64,000 nucleotides of DNA. Origin: Cymodocea nodosa. Taxonomy: Eukaryota; Streptophyta; Magnoliopsida; Alismatales; Cymodoceaceae. The notes beneath the pieces were generated by a model. That model saw nothing but the letters and a program-made list of their open reading frames with translations, did no database searches and was not told where the DNA came from. The translations under genes were made by a program, and so were the position numbers. The first letter of the stretch is position 1, and each line of letters opens with the position of its first letter. The stretch is taken from NCBI GenBank assembly GCA_036874045.1, contig CM072335.1, positions 27,721,501 through 27,785,500 of the forward strand, read 5' to 3'. Positions 25,401-37,391 of the stretch are shown piece after piece.

Positions 25401-25591
25401 AGGTGCCCAAGATTCTGGGGAGCATCGACAGTCATGGTACCGTAAGAGAATCATCAAGACATGATGGTTGTTCTAACGGGTTTTGTTTGGGGTACCATTC
25501 CCACAATCTTAACCTCCGACACTCCAGCACCCCCTCATCCTATAACATCTTATGCAACAAACCGTCGAGGTACCATGATAAACCTCAATAG
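16474..25591 (+). CDS. KIN8A: Kinesin-8 motor protein, KIN-8A type
   Basis: Sixteen coding exons: 16474-16521, 16643-16720, 16830-16946, 17579-17664, 18518-18662, 18771-18866, 20109-20200, 20824-20925, 21018-21164, 21233-21383, 23427-23489, 23566-23802, 24272-24376, 24460-24573, 24665-25243 and 25373-25591. All phases join, giving about 792 residues. The N-terminal motor (about 14-354) has the P-loop GSTGSGKT, split by an intron after GSTG(S), switch I SSRSH and switch II DLAGSE. A coiled-coil neck and stalk follow (about 355-560), then a variable Cys/His/Ser-rich tail. By remembered sequence it matches Arabidopsis KIN-8A closely, including the MPS start and the NRTKER and GIVVAGL segments. 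Kinesin-8 motors move on microtubules and often regulate plus-end length; the cargo or role in plants is inferred. The start follows an in-frame TAA at 16423. Confidence 0.93.
20298..20625. repeat. Two local tandem duplications in kinesin intron 7
   Basis: TTTCTCAACACCCAGATTCT occurs near 20306 and again 48 bp later. Next, a unit of about 111 bp starting CTATTAGGCAGGAC near 20411 is repeated from about 20521. Shared blocks include TTAAAGTTTAGT and CTTCATTTGCTTTGGTTC. The copies are diverged by point changes. Confidence 0.8.
21920..23385 (+). mobile_element. Fossil LINE (non-LTR retrotransposon) 3' fragment in kinesin intron 10
   Basis: Plus-strand translation, with stops and frameshifts, shows the ordered C-terminal signatures of plant LINE reverse transcriptases. 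These are [15 protein letters not shown] (about 22052-22096), a MNLALL segment, [14 protein letters not shown] with SDAPL (about 22330-22390), and a zf-RVT-like RRG-type segment with C-x2-C-x7-H-x4-C ([17 protein letters not shown], about 22810-22860). An A-rich stretch at about 23366-23385 may be the old poly(A) tail. The piece lacks the endonuclease and most RT motifs, which fits 5' truncation, the usual LINE outcome. It lies in the same orientation as the kinesin gene and explains much of this intron's 2.0-kb length. Confidence 0.8.
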
Positions 25592-27176
25592 CAGTTGGCT
25601 TACATCACTCAGGAATTGAGGTCCTTTTTTCCACTCCTCCTTGAGAAATGATTGTTTCCAATTGCAAAGATATTCCCTCTCCAATATTGTATATTGCTTT
25701 TCTTTTTTTGCGCCAGTGTACAACATCAATGCTTCTTTAACCTCCGTTGTCTAAATTATATAAGTCTTTCTTGCAAGATTTATTATCTTCCTGAGTTTGA
25801 ATGTTATGCAAGGTTTGAAACGGTTTGTAACTGTGTTCTTTTGATAAAACTCTTGTCATGCTGTAAATAGGGCGGACTTTATTTCAAAACATTTTAGTAA
25901 CTTTGTTGTGATTTTATATTACAGAATTGTTATGATGGAAATTGTGCATATTTTGTACCATTACCTAGTATTGAGGATTTTTTATTATTGAAGCCTCTCA
26001 CATGAGAAACTTTCAAAAGGGTAGTTCTTGTTGACACTGATAACGGCAATACATTATGGAATCTGACAGATGGCATGGTTGATTTTTCTTACTTTATAAG
26101 ACTTATAAAAGAAGAAAGTATTGGATTTAAGTTTAGGAAAAAAAAATATTAACAATATTATAAAAAACTATAGATTATAGTATGGAAGTGTCCCTTTAGT
26201 CAGCCACGAGAATCGGTGGATACTACCAACAATGGTAGGCATGAAGTCGATGTGTTTCCAAATAGCTCCACCGAGTCTAATGGTTATTAGCATTTTGCTT
26301 CCTTTACGCCTTTATTTTTGGAAAAATTGTTTCTTTCACCACTTCTATTTTTTATACGAAAAAAGAAAATGATCGACTAAGTAGGCGGTTTTTATTTTTT
26401 CAATTTCATACGGTTGTCTTTTATCTACAGTTGTCGGTTCATGAATGCATACGGTGCAAAGGTGTATTATCTCATCTCTGCTCTTCGTGGCCCGCTTCTG
26501 CTTTGATCTGCCTCATTCTCGCTTTGTTGCACAGGTAGCTTTTCATTTGCTCATGCAAATGCTTGTAGATCTTCAAAGGGATGGAAAAAACTAGGGTTTG
26601 ACTTTCTCTTTCTTAGGTTGATGCCGAGAGTTTTGGGTAGTTTTGTTTCTTGAGATCAATGTTCAATCAAGGGCAAACATGTTTTTTTTATATGTAAAAT
26701 CACCCCACGCCACTCAATGTTCAGTCAAGGACAAATATGTCCCTTTCTTCGTGCTTGTCCCGTACCACAAGGTTTTCTTCTTGTTCTGTAGGGCGTACAG
26801 CTCCTTTCAGAACAACCATCTATTCTCAAGGCTGCGGCTGCATAATCCTTGAGTTTTGTGATCTTAAACACGTACGATGAAATGGTCTGGTTAAGAATCA
26901 ACAGGTCGGTGTTTTTTCGAAATAAAAATTACTTACCCATTGAGGTCTCTGTGATCAGGTCGGTGTTTTTCCGAAACGGCGTCGCCAGGAGACTAAAAAA
27001 ATCGTGACAAAACATGCTCAATCACAAACCAGGTTGTTCTCGGACAGACCATAATGATTTGTATGACACCACGCAATAGTTTTTAGCGTTCAGATGATCC
27101 CACATTTATCGGCAATTCATCAACAACGATAAGACAGAGATTGATACCATGCCATCATGTCTGGAAAAGAATTTGT
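25592..27176. other. Spacer between convergent kinesin and L-galactose dehydrogenase genes
   Basis: Holds both 3' UTRs. Small imperfect duplications are visible: CAATGTTCAATCAAGGGCAA near 26658 versus CAATGTTCAGTCAAGGACAA near 26716, and AGGTCGGTGTTTTT near 26904 and 26958. No gene was recognised. Confidence 0.5.
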
Positions 27177-29321
27177 TCATGCAGTACCACTGGGCCACGT
27201 CTGGTTCTTCACAGGTTTTAGAATATCCTCAACCTCTTGCAAGAGCTTTTCATCCATCCCACTGCTTTCGAGTTCTAAAGCAGCAGCTACGTTCTCCTCA
27301 ACCTGCAAAAGAAAATAGTTGGTTTAAATCGAATAGTGTGACGAATTTATGCCATCCGAAAGAAAGTGGCAAAAGAGATGATTAAAGAAAACATTTGCAT
27401 AGATTTTTTAACGATAATTGTGATGTTTTTTGTCTAGAATCTTGAGATAGTGAGTAGTATTGTTACAATAAAGGGTCAAATGAGACCCCAATAAGATCAA
27501 TTGAGAAATCATTCTTCGATGTACAATTACGATCTCCATTGATTTACGTGGTAAATAAATCACTAACCTGCTTGGTAGAACACATGCCAACCAGAACGGT
27601 TGAAATTTCTTTATTTGTCAAGCTATACTGTAGAGCTAATTTTGAGATATTCTTCCCCTTTCTTTTACAGTGAACTGCCGCTTCTTTGCATGCAGCCTGT
27701 AACACATACAACGATAAGAGATTTTGCAATTCAGCGGCAGAAAACACAACGATTTGCAGTCATAGGAAAAATGTGTTGATACCAAAAGCTAGAAATCAAG
27801 GTTCATATAAACCACACGATTCCAGAAGATTCATATCTCACTTATAAAAGTCTGGCAACAAATCTTAGTTTCCCCATTCTGAATGTAAAGGATCTGTATT
27901 CAATGAAGAAACCAAGATGTGATTGGAGGCATTTTAGTCAATTAGGCAATTTCAGTCTGAAAGTTTACAAAAGCTTGTAGTCAAATGAATTTATTCATTT
28001 CATTGCATAAATGGTTCTCGTATTGTTTGAATATGATGAGGAAGTGAAGGCATACGTGCAGGCCTGGTAGCCCCTTTAATTTTTACCATTTCGACAGTTT
28101 ACAAAAGCCTGCAATTGAATTTCTTGTTCATTTTCACTGCATAAATTTGTTTTCAACCGGGTTGATTCTAATTCTACGATCTGGCAAAGACAACAAGCAG
28201 AATCAAACACTTCACTGCAGAGCTTATACTCTCTTTTAAACAATTCAGCTTTGCAGAACCATCGCAAATCGATCTTCTCAACATAAACAGCTTCCACTAA
28301 TTGCCAAACAAAACTAAGACAGTCATCTATGCAAATGCATACCTTAAGCTCCTGTGACCCTGGATGCCACTCAGGAGGTCCATTCTCAGTGAGGAGCCCC
28401 ATTGCGAGCGGTGATGCACTAATCACACCAACACCTTTGCTCTTGAGATAAGGAATCAAATCCACGAGAGTAGAATCATTTATCCCATAATGGCAATACG
28501 AGAGAACTACATCCACAGACCCCGGAGGCACCCGATCCAGAACGTAGCTGAAAATCTCCAACGGGAGACAAGTGATTCCCACGAACCTTGTCTTCCCGGC
28601 ATCCTTCAATCTTTGCAGCGCTGGAATCGTCTCCTCCACAATCTAGACAAAATTTGAAATTTCTCTTGGAATAATCCCATGTTGGAAAAAAAGGATCAAT
28701 CTTACACTTTCCTCTATAAACAATTAATTTTGCGTTAGATGTCGACATTTAAACAATCTCTACTTCGAAATCAACTCCTACAGCTTTCCAACACAAGGAA
28801 AACCCTGATTTGAACTGATGATACCAAAACTACCTGGTCGAGGGATCCGAACTCGATGTCATGGCATTGGAGGATGTCGACGTAATCGAGGCCCAGTCGT
28901 TCGAGGCTTTCGTCGATGCTCCTGGTCACTCTCTCCGCGCTGAAGTCGAAACCATCGACGTAGCGTCCGCACTTCGTTGACACGACGTAGGCACTCCGGG
29001 GCACGCCGAGTGTCCGGAGGCATCTACCGAGCACTGACTCCGACACCGTTCCACCGTAGAATCTGAAACACCGTATTAGTCTCACGGAATTAGATCTAAA
29101 AGGAGGAGGCTGGGAACTTACGGAGAAGTATCGAAGAAATTGATGCCGAGGCGGAAGGCTTGCTGGACGGCTGCCACGGCGTCGTCTTCGGAGACCGGGC
29201 GGAAGACGTTTCCGAGAGGGGAGGCGCCGAAGCCGACGGAGCTCACGAGCAGCCTCGTGTTCCCGAGCTCTCGCATCTCCGGTTTCCCCGTCGCCGGCTT
29301 CGTCGGTCCCGAAGTCGTCAT
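27177..29321 (-). CDS. L-GALDH: L-galactose dehydrogenase (aldo-keto reductase family)
   Basis: Five exons on the minus strand, in coding order: 29321-29122, 29062-28834, 28642-28343, 27696-27568 and 27302-27177, giving about 327 residues. The enzyme oxidises L-galactose to L-galactono-1,4-lactone with NAD in the cytosol, the step before the mitochondrial last step of ascorbate synthesis (family knowledge). The aldo-keto reductase catalytic tetrad is visible as Asp64, Tyr69, Lys97 and His134. Further family marks are GFGASPLG, LDYVDILQCHD, CLPLEIFSYVLDR, SYCHYGIND and the C-terminal TWPSGTA. The start ATG is 29321-29319. The upstream gene on the other strand is malate dehydrogenase, 908 bp away. 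No defect was seen. Confidence 0.94.
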
Positions 29322-30229
29322 CTTATCTCATGCGAAGTCGCCAGTTTTCAAGGATGCTGGAAATAAAAAAGGTTGCTGCAAATAATATTTATAATTTTTT
29401 TTCATTTGTATTTGAATTAAAAATTATAATTACAATTAAATTTATTTCCGATAATTGCAGTTATCTTTAAAGTAAAGCTGGACGTAATTCAACTTAGTTC
29501 GATTTAAATGAATGTTATCAATTGAATATAAAACATTGTTCAGCTTTATTCAAAGTCAATGCTTCTACCACTCCGAAGTTTCCTTTTTCCTTTCTTTACC
29601 GTCAAACTGTTTCTTTTTTAATCCATTTTCACTTTCACCCTGTCATGATTTCGTAACTAAGGTTTATTTAATATTTATCTTTTCGCGAAACAATGTTCAA
29701 GTTAGAATCAAATTATTCTAATCTATTTAATAAATCATTCAAAATTAATTCTACGTAATCCAACTAATAATTACATATATTAAAATAATATGAATATCAT
29801 TCTAATTATTGTACATCAGAAATGTTATTGAAAATAGCAAATAATGTTTTGTTTAAACTTTTTAATACGTATTCGTTGGTTTATTATTATTAATCTTAAC
29901 TTTGTCAAATATAATTTTGTTACATAAATTATCACTTATAAATTTTATATTTATAAAATATTTTAGCCAGGCTGAAAGATCATAAAATGGAATTAATTAA
30001 GGATGGTAGACTTGATCGTTTTGTTTTTTCCCAATCGTTGAAAAAGGGACGGCATAATTTTATTTTATTTTTGTATTTTTTCGTGGTTTTGATCTTCAGT
30101 CTTTGGTTCGGACTCCGAGGCAGGATTGCTTCGCTCCTTGCAGATCGGGTGTGTGCTCCAGTTTTGTTGCGGGTTCCGTCGTTCAATTACTACCGTTGTC
30201 GTGGGAGATTGGTGGACAGGGGAGCACTG
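29322..30229. promoter_or_regulatory. Shared divergent promoter region of L-galactose dehydrogenase and malate dehydrogenase
   Basis: 908 bp separate the two start codons, which point away from each other. Most of it is very AT-rich, and GC rises near each start. Both core promoters and 5' UTRs must lie here. No shared regulatory motif was established by eye. Confidence 0.6.
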
Positions 30230-33200
30230 ATGGAGGCTTCCAGGCGCCTTGAGAGGATTTCTGCACATCTCCTGCCATCGAATCCTCAGGTTTGCTTTGG
30301 CCACGATTGGGCAATTCTGTTGTTTGTGTTTGCGCATTCCTCAGGTTTTTTATGCCCAACTACAGTTTTCGAAGGAGGGCTGGGTCTTTTTGCTCCACCT
30401 GTTATTTGTGGGGAATCTAATCGTGATTTTAGCAGTAGGGAATCTTGCAATTTAGCTCGTTGGGTTTTCTCATATGCCCCGCGTTTTTTATGTATTGGTA
30501 ATGCTTTTGCGTATATGTTGAACTTGGTCTTAAATTCTTTGGGTCTTCTCTCATATACCCGTTTTCATGGACGTTTCTTCCATTTCTCTCATATTGCTCT
30601 TTCTGGGAGTAGCATGTTGCACACCCACGAGTGCCAACCAAAACTAAATTACTGGAACTGGGTCGTAGGCGGAATTTAATGAGTATTTTCATGGTTGCCC
30701 AGGACTTTACAGACACTGCTGCTTATAATTTGAAAAACTGGAACTAAAACTGACTTTGTTGTGTTATCAGAAAACTACTTTATTATTATAAAAAAACTAA
30801 CTTTATTGTGTGCATGCTCAGTCTTAAACAAGTCCGAATTGTTGAAGTTCATGTTTTCTCCCCTTCCTTTTCATGAGACTGATAACTGGAGTCTGCATGC
30901 GATGTTGTGAAACCAGAATGATTGCTTCTCGCTGGAGCGTTCCAATTGCAGAGCCAAAGGAGGAGCTTCTGGCTTCAAAGTTGCAATCTTGGGTGCTGCT
31001 GGGGGAATAGGTCAACCCTTGGCAATGTTGATGAAGATGAATCCGCTGGTCTCTGTCCTCCATCTGTATGATGTTGTCAACACCCCAGGTGTAACAGCTG
31101 ATATTAGTCACATGGATACTAGTGCTGTGGTGAGTTTCTTTAAATTAAAAGTATACTAAATTTCATGTCTCTGACATAATGACATCAAGTCCTTCGATGT
31201 TTACTAGATATACGTCCTCAAATAGTTGTGTTTCAAGTTCGAAACACCGTGCATCATTTTGTGAAAGTATTGAATAAGGAGGCTCCATCCTTTTATGCAA
31301 TGTTCTGGTTTCTCAATGTGTCCTACTCCTAACTCAGTTTGGGTTTGTGTTTAAGAAAATGAGTGGATCTCCATTTGTTGTTGAATCAGTTGATTCCCAC
31401 AAGTATCTCAATTCCTAATGACTTGTATTTGGTAGTCTAAGAGGGAAAAATATGGTTGGAGCCAATCACTAGATTATCAACTATGAGCATGGAAATTGAT
31501 TTTTGTCATTTGTTTGGATACCATCCCTTAGGAGCTTATATACTGTCGACAATTTATTGTAATGTAAATTATTTCTGTTTGATATATGATTAAAGGTCCG
31601 TTTGTGCATATTTCCTGTTGAGAAATGAAATGATGGAAAATGGAAATAGTAGGTTATGGTAGGACATGATATGAAATATAATGTTATTTGTACATTAGAG
31701 GAAATAATCGGAAAGTAGAAAATGAGATGTCAGTGTAATTGTAAGAAATGACAAAAAATGTATTATTTAATAATTTTTAAAATATTAAATAATAAATTGA
31801 CAAAAATTACTACTAGCTTGATAAAAATGATAGGAAATTAAAATTTTAAAAAATTAAATAATAAATTAAAAAATATTATATTTGAAAAGTAATATTTTAA
31901 ATATTATAGTATATATTAATATTTCATTAAATATAGATGTAACATGTGAAATAATATATTTGTAATTAACATAAACAACATTGTTCATTATAATCTAAAT
32001 TTTTTCAGAAATAATATGTTAATGTATTATTTAATATTATTAAGTTGTGTTGGAATTAATGTTACTTATTTAACATATTATCAAGTTGTTGAATATCTTA
32101 ATATATTATTTATTCTTATAACATTAATGTTATTATATTTTAATGAATTATAATCTAGTATCATTTTTTAATATTAATTTTTATTTTAATCTATTATAAT
32201 TATAATATGTTCTTATTTATTTATTATTATAATTATACTTCTTGATATCATGTTAATGTTATTATTTTAATATATTATAATTATAATATGTTATTTATTA
32301 TTGTAATTACAATTATTATATTTTAATTTATTATAATTATATATTATTTATTATATTATAAGTCTATATCATTTCTCATCGTTTTCGAAGGGGTGAAGTA
32401 AGAAACGACAGGAAACATTTTCTTTAATATAAAATAAAACAGTGGGAAATCATCTCCTTCCATTTCTATTAGCACAAACATAAGAAATGATGGGAAAAAA
32501 AATTTTGTCGTTTCTTTTTCCTCTATTTCTCATTATTTCCTGATCTCACAAATCCCTCCTAAGAAAAGCATCTTATGTATTTCTTCCTAGTGACCTATGT
32601 TTAAACAACTTAAAGAGCTTTTAAGGGACATTTAATATCTTATCGACAACTTGAGATGTTCAAAATGTCCTAAAATTTGGTTAGTGAATATTCTTTTGAT
32701 GTTTTAGGCTGCCAAACATGTCATGCACATGTGGGTTGTTATACTTAGTTTCTTGTTCCTATATAGTTTGTTTGCAAATTCATGACTTAGATGTTTTACA
32801 TTTACCTTGAAAAAAACTCGTTTTGGCTCCTAGCATGCTTGTTTATATATATTCACTTCACTATGACTGGGTATGGATAGTATTTAGAATTCACTTCCTT
32901 TTTCTGAAGTTAAATTCTGCAATTTAGCTGGAAAACAGACTTCCACTCATATTGTCCTCTTCCCTGTGATTATTACCTTTTTACTTTAAATGTGATAAAA
33001 TATTTCAGTTTAGGTTATTATTGCAACAACGATATTGATCGTATACTCTTTGTCAAACTATTATTATTTTTTTGATATTACAGTATTACTGGAGATCATT
33101 CCAGTTTAATCTTTGTTTAAACTGATTTGCTGATCATACACTTCTGGGTGCCTTATTGATCAATACTTTGTAATTTTTGGATTTTATAGGTTCGTGGTTT

Positions 33201-36200
33201 CTTAAGCCAACAACAGCTTGAGAATGCCCTAACAGGAATGGATCTTGTTATCATTCCTGCCGGTGTTCCCAGGAAGCCAGGAATGACCAGAGATGATTTG
33301 TTTAAAATTAATGCTGGAATTGTCCAGACCCTTTGTGAGGGGGTTGCTAAGTGGTGCCCACATGCAATGGTAAATTTGATCAGCAATCCTGTTAACTCTA
33401 CTGTTCCCATTGCAGCAGAGGTTTTCAAGAAAGCTGGAACCTATGATCCAAAGAGGCTTCTGGGAGTAACAATGCTTGATGTAGTGAGAGCAAATACGTT
33501 TGTGGTTTGTCATGATTTCCATACACTTCTTCAGTTCACTTTGTTTTCTTGATGGAATTATTTCTTCACTCTAATCTAGATATGCTCAATGGTAATATAT
33601 TTTCTCTATGCAACATTTTGCATTCTTTTAACAGGTCAACAAATTGACTCAGGCCCATGTTATTGAGTTTGAGCAACATTTGTGAATTTACTGATATGTG
33701 GCATTGATAATTATGCTGGCAAAAGAATGTCATTTTTAAGACATTTAAAGAAGTATTCTCACAATTTGATAACCAAGAAAAAGGGCACATATTAATTCAT
33801 CATTTTGGCCAAAATGAGAATCCAGAGTGGACTCATTCCTCAATTAAACTCTACCTGACACCTTGGTTTTTGGGATATGTGAGAATGTCATCTCATGAAG
33901 TTGATAAATAAATGAGTTAGCCAGCAATATCTGCTGGTCATTACATGTATCTAATGGTTCAATAGAGTATCATATTTATAGATATTTCTTGATCAAACTT
34001 CTGGCACAGCAGTACGGCATAGTTTCATGAGGTGGTCATTTGGATATCCAATTCTTCACACCAAACTACTAAGAACTAAGAACTGACTTATGTAACTAAT
34101 CAATATTATAAACACACTAGTTGTCCAATTTGGGTAAAATGTCCTCTCATTGTTTAAGCATTAGAACTAGTAGCACGTATTGGTGATACTCTTTTCATTG
34201 GAGTTTCCTGTGTCTCTGTGATAAGCCGAAGACTGGATTCCCTTTTGGCTTTGCAGGCAGAAGTGTTAGGTATAGACCCTAGACATGTTGATGTCCCAGT
34301 TGTCGGTGGTCATGCCGGGATAACAATTTTGCCACTTTTGTCACAGGTTTGTATTGTTATTACCATCATAATGTACTTTTATAATGGGATTTACTGTTAT
34401 ATATATATATTTAAAATTTTTTGTAACCCATAACCGCCTACTTGTGAAGGTTAAGCCCCCCGGTTCTTTTACATCTGATGAGATAAATTTCCTCACAGAT
34501 CGCATTCAAAATGGAGGAACTGAAGTTGTTGAGGTAGAAATAAATAATATCACCATTAAAAAGTCTCTTTGTTTAATTCAGAGTTTTTATATCATTAATA
34601 TTTTTTCCATTGATTAGAAGAAATTCTAAATATTCACACACATGCATGTACACATGTGCACACACAACTACTCTAATGATTGAGTATATATGTGGTATCA
34701 ATGATCGAAATCAACATCTTGTCACAAAAAAAAGGGCAATCAATCTCTTTGTACTTGTTATGCTTGTGAAAGATTAACAAAATCACACTTAAGTGATTTA
34801 TGCTAACTTGCCCAGATGTAGGGTAAGGTCTTACACAAAGGTAATACACCCAAATACTCTTAATGGTAAAGGGAATTACTCATTTGAATAAAGTAATCTA
34901 AGAGGTACCTCTCCCTAAAGAGGAGTGGAAGACATTCTATTGATAAGGTATGCAATGGTAAGAACAACATTAAAACATATGTGTTTTGGAAGTTTACACT
35001 CAACATAATGATGCAAGAAACATCTAGAATATATTTATGTTTGTGTTTTTTTGTACCATTTTGTAAGTTTTATAGTGATTCTTAACTGTTATAACTTACA
35101 ATTTAAAAACTCAATAGATACACAAAGAAGCACTTTCTAAAACATGCAATGAGATGAATGACTTAGACGATAATACCTTAGGAGAGAGGACACCATAAGG
35201 GAGGCAGTAGATGTAAGTCTACAAGGTATTTCTTCTTGAAGTGGTAGATACACATTATACACACAACCTAATTCAATACTCCTCCCCATTCATAGATCCT
35301 ATAATATACAATGGAGGAAAAAATGTTACAAAATATTGCAATTGTTTAGTTTTGATATCGATAGAAAGAAAATTGATGAAAAAAATTTAAGTATACAAAG
35401 AACTTTTTCATGGGAAATCTAGGAAGAACCTTGAACAATTCCACCAGATACCTGACAACTACAATCATCAACAATGACTATAGAATGTATGCTAGATAAT
35501 TAGGAAAGTTCAGTGAAAGGATCACATGTGCCTGACATATGGGAAAAGATGTCACAGTCTATCATCATCCAGGAACTGTTCTTAGAAACTAACAAGGCAC
35601 TAGTCCTTGAAGTGTTACAATAGGATAGAGTAGTTATAAATTGGTTGACTTGAAGAAACCTTTCATGAGAGATGATCACTGTGTATGGTGGCTGATCAGA
35701 AGAAGTAATTACTCTAGAAAAATGTGCCATGCGATGGTTTCCCATACTTGTCTCATAGTGGTCACACTGTTGAGGATCCTGACTTACTCCAGAAGATTTA
35801 TCAAGACCATGTATACCACAACATTTTGTCAAAAACACTATTGCTGATTGATCTGGTATGATAGCTGGGTAGTAATCAAAGCATGCATGAATTTTGAAAT
35901 TGTTGACTTAAGTATAGGAATTATCTATGATAAGGGAGGCTGGTACACTTGGAAATGTACCCTAGTATTTATTCTTGTACTTTTTAGTTGTTTAAAGAAT
36001 TTTACTTTCTCTTGGGTAAAGTCCACACTAAATTCTTTTTGCAGTCCATATTGGTCTGTTTTTTCAATTATCTTCAGAGGTACTCTCGTAGAGTTTTCTA
36101 TTTATCCCCATAGTTTTTAGTTGCTTTATAAAACATCACATTGCTAGTTTTGTTCTAAATCTAGATATTTTGTATTTTTTCACCTAGTTGGATATCTAAA

Positions 36201-37391
36201 TAACAACACTGTTTCTACTTTTATGATTTTTGGGACCCTTTTCTTTGTTTTAGTAATGCTTCTCTTGATATTGCTTTGATACTAATGCATACCTTCATTA
36301 GGCAAAAGCTGGTGCTGGCTCTGCAACACTCTCAATGGTCAGTAATTCAATCATGCATTATATTTAACCGGCCAGCTGAAAATTTTTATGGTAAATTATA
36401 AATTTTGGAATGATGTGACATGCAGGCATTTGCTGCTGCTAAGTTTGCAGATGCATGCTTAAGGGGATTGCGAGGTGATGCAGGTGTTGTGGAATGTGCT
36501 TTTGTGGATTCAAAGGTATTACCAAATAGTGTTATGACAGTCCTCATTCACTGTGCGTGTTCTCAAGTTTAGTTTTTCATGTTGCAGGTAACAGAACTTC
36601 CATTCTTTGCATCAAAGGTACGACTGGCCCGAGGTGGAGTGGAAGAGATCTTCCCCCTTGGACCGCTAAATGAGTATGAGAGGTCCATATTCTCAAACCA
36701 TGAACCTTTTAACCTTGTTTAGTGGCATTCATTACAACAATTTTTTTTCCAATGACAATTGATGAATTCATTAGGAAGTCTTTTCTTAGTGAGATTTTCA
36801 AGAAAGAATTTTCAAGTAGCAGTTGGTGGATTTTTGCTTGAAAAAAAGATGTTCTGTCAAAAATAATTCTGAACTGTAAGCACTTAAGAGACCAAAAGTC
36901 AGGTCATTTTAGAACTTAAGCCTATCATTCACTTGAAGGACAATCAGAAACCATTATCATACTTACATGTCTCTTCCGTCGAATGAAAACTGGCTTAAAT
37001 TTCATATATTTCCAGTTGACAAAGATATATATGCTAAAAACTATAGTCTGGAGCTTGCATTCTAACACAGCCAACAAAGAGTACCCTAATCAAGTTAGCA
37101 TCATCCTTTAGCCTTCCTTTTGTATCACCCAAGCAATGGTCTGTACTTTCAAAAAAAAAAAGCCTTTCAATTTTATCACATAACCAATGGGTAGTACATC
37201 ACTTCAAGTGAATATCGTTCTTTTTGGATATCGTTTTAATTTTTTTCCTTTAGGATGTTTTACTAATGGTATATTCCTTGTGTACGTGTGCCTTCTTTCT
37301 GTTTTACAGGGCTGGCTTGGAGAAAGCAAAAAAGGAATTGGCAGGGAGCATTCACAAGGGAATATCTTTTGTCAAAATGTCACAAAAGTGA
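30230..37391 (+). CDS. PMDH: Peroxisomal (glyoxysomal) NAD-malate dehydrogenase with PTS2
   Basis: Nine exons: 30230-30289, 30917-31129, 33190-33504, 34257-34346, 34450-34533, 36302-36337, 36426-36515, 36588-36682 and 37310-37391, giving about 354 residues, the usual length. It interconverts malate and oxaloacetate with NAD(H) in peroxisomes, serving beta-oxidation, the glyoxylate cycle and photorespiration (family knowledge). Exon 1 encodes RLERISAHL, a perfect R-L-x5-H-L PTS2 nonapeptide. Cys31 (SNCRA) fits the site where plant PTS2 presequences are cleaved. The Rossmann motif GAAGGIG is at 46-52, the Arg loop RKPGMTRDD is in exon 3 and the catalytic His is His215 (GGHAG). Exon 6 has only 36 bp. 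Introns 2 and 5 are long and hold transposon fragments. The reading frame stays open upstream of the chosen ATG. Confidence 0.94.
31595..32560. mobile_element. AT-rich MITE-like insertion in malate dehydrogenase intron 2
   Basis: A very AT-rich block rich in TTATAATTATA motifs. Its edges are imperfect inverted repeats: the left edge holds GTTTGTGCATATTTCCTG then AGAAATGAAATG, and the right edge holds TATTTCTCATTATTTCCTG then CTCACAAATCCCTCCT. A separate GCACAAAC near 32474 mirrors GTTTGTGC near 31600. This suggests a nonautonomous DNA transposon of about 1 kb. Exact ends and target duplication are unresolved. Confidence 0.45.
34900..35850 (-). mobile_element. Decayed Copia fragment in malate dehydrogenase intron 5
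   Basis: Minus-strand translation, with stops, gives three Copia signatures in correct order. First is a protease-like [14 protein letters not shown] followed by F (about 35575-35530), matching the W-x-IDSGA-x-DHM-x-G pattern with the catalytic DSG lost. Second is a [10 protein letters not shown]...FLSISKL segment (about 35420-35340), matching the VLYVPKF...NLLSISKL pattern. Third is [10 protein letters not shown] (about 35190-35150), matching the WHRRLGHPS motif of the GAG-pre-integrase domain. No LTR was found. It is inserted antisense to the host gene and is a different copy from the larger Copia element at 39382-46221. Confidence 0.7.

Noticed and set aside
29987-30679. 230-codon plus-strand frame as a separate gene
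   Set aside because: It overlaps the true first exon of malate dehydrogenase in the same frame and then runs into intron 1. The useful part is the PTS2 exon; the rest is hydrophobic, low-information sequence.
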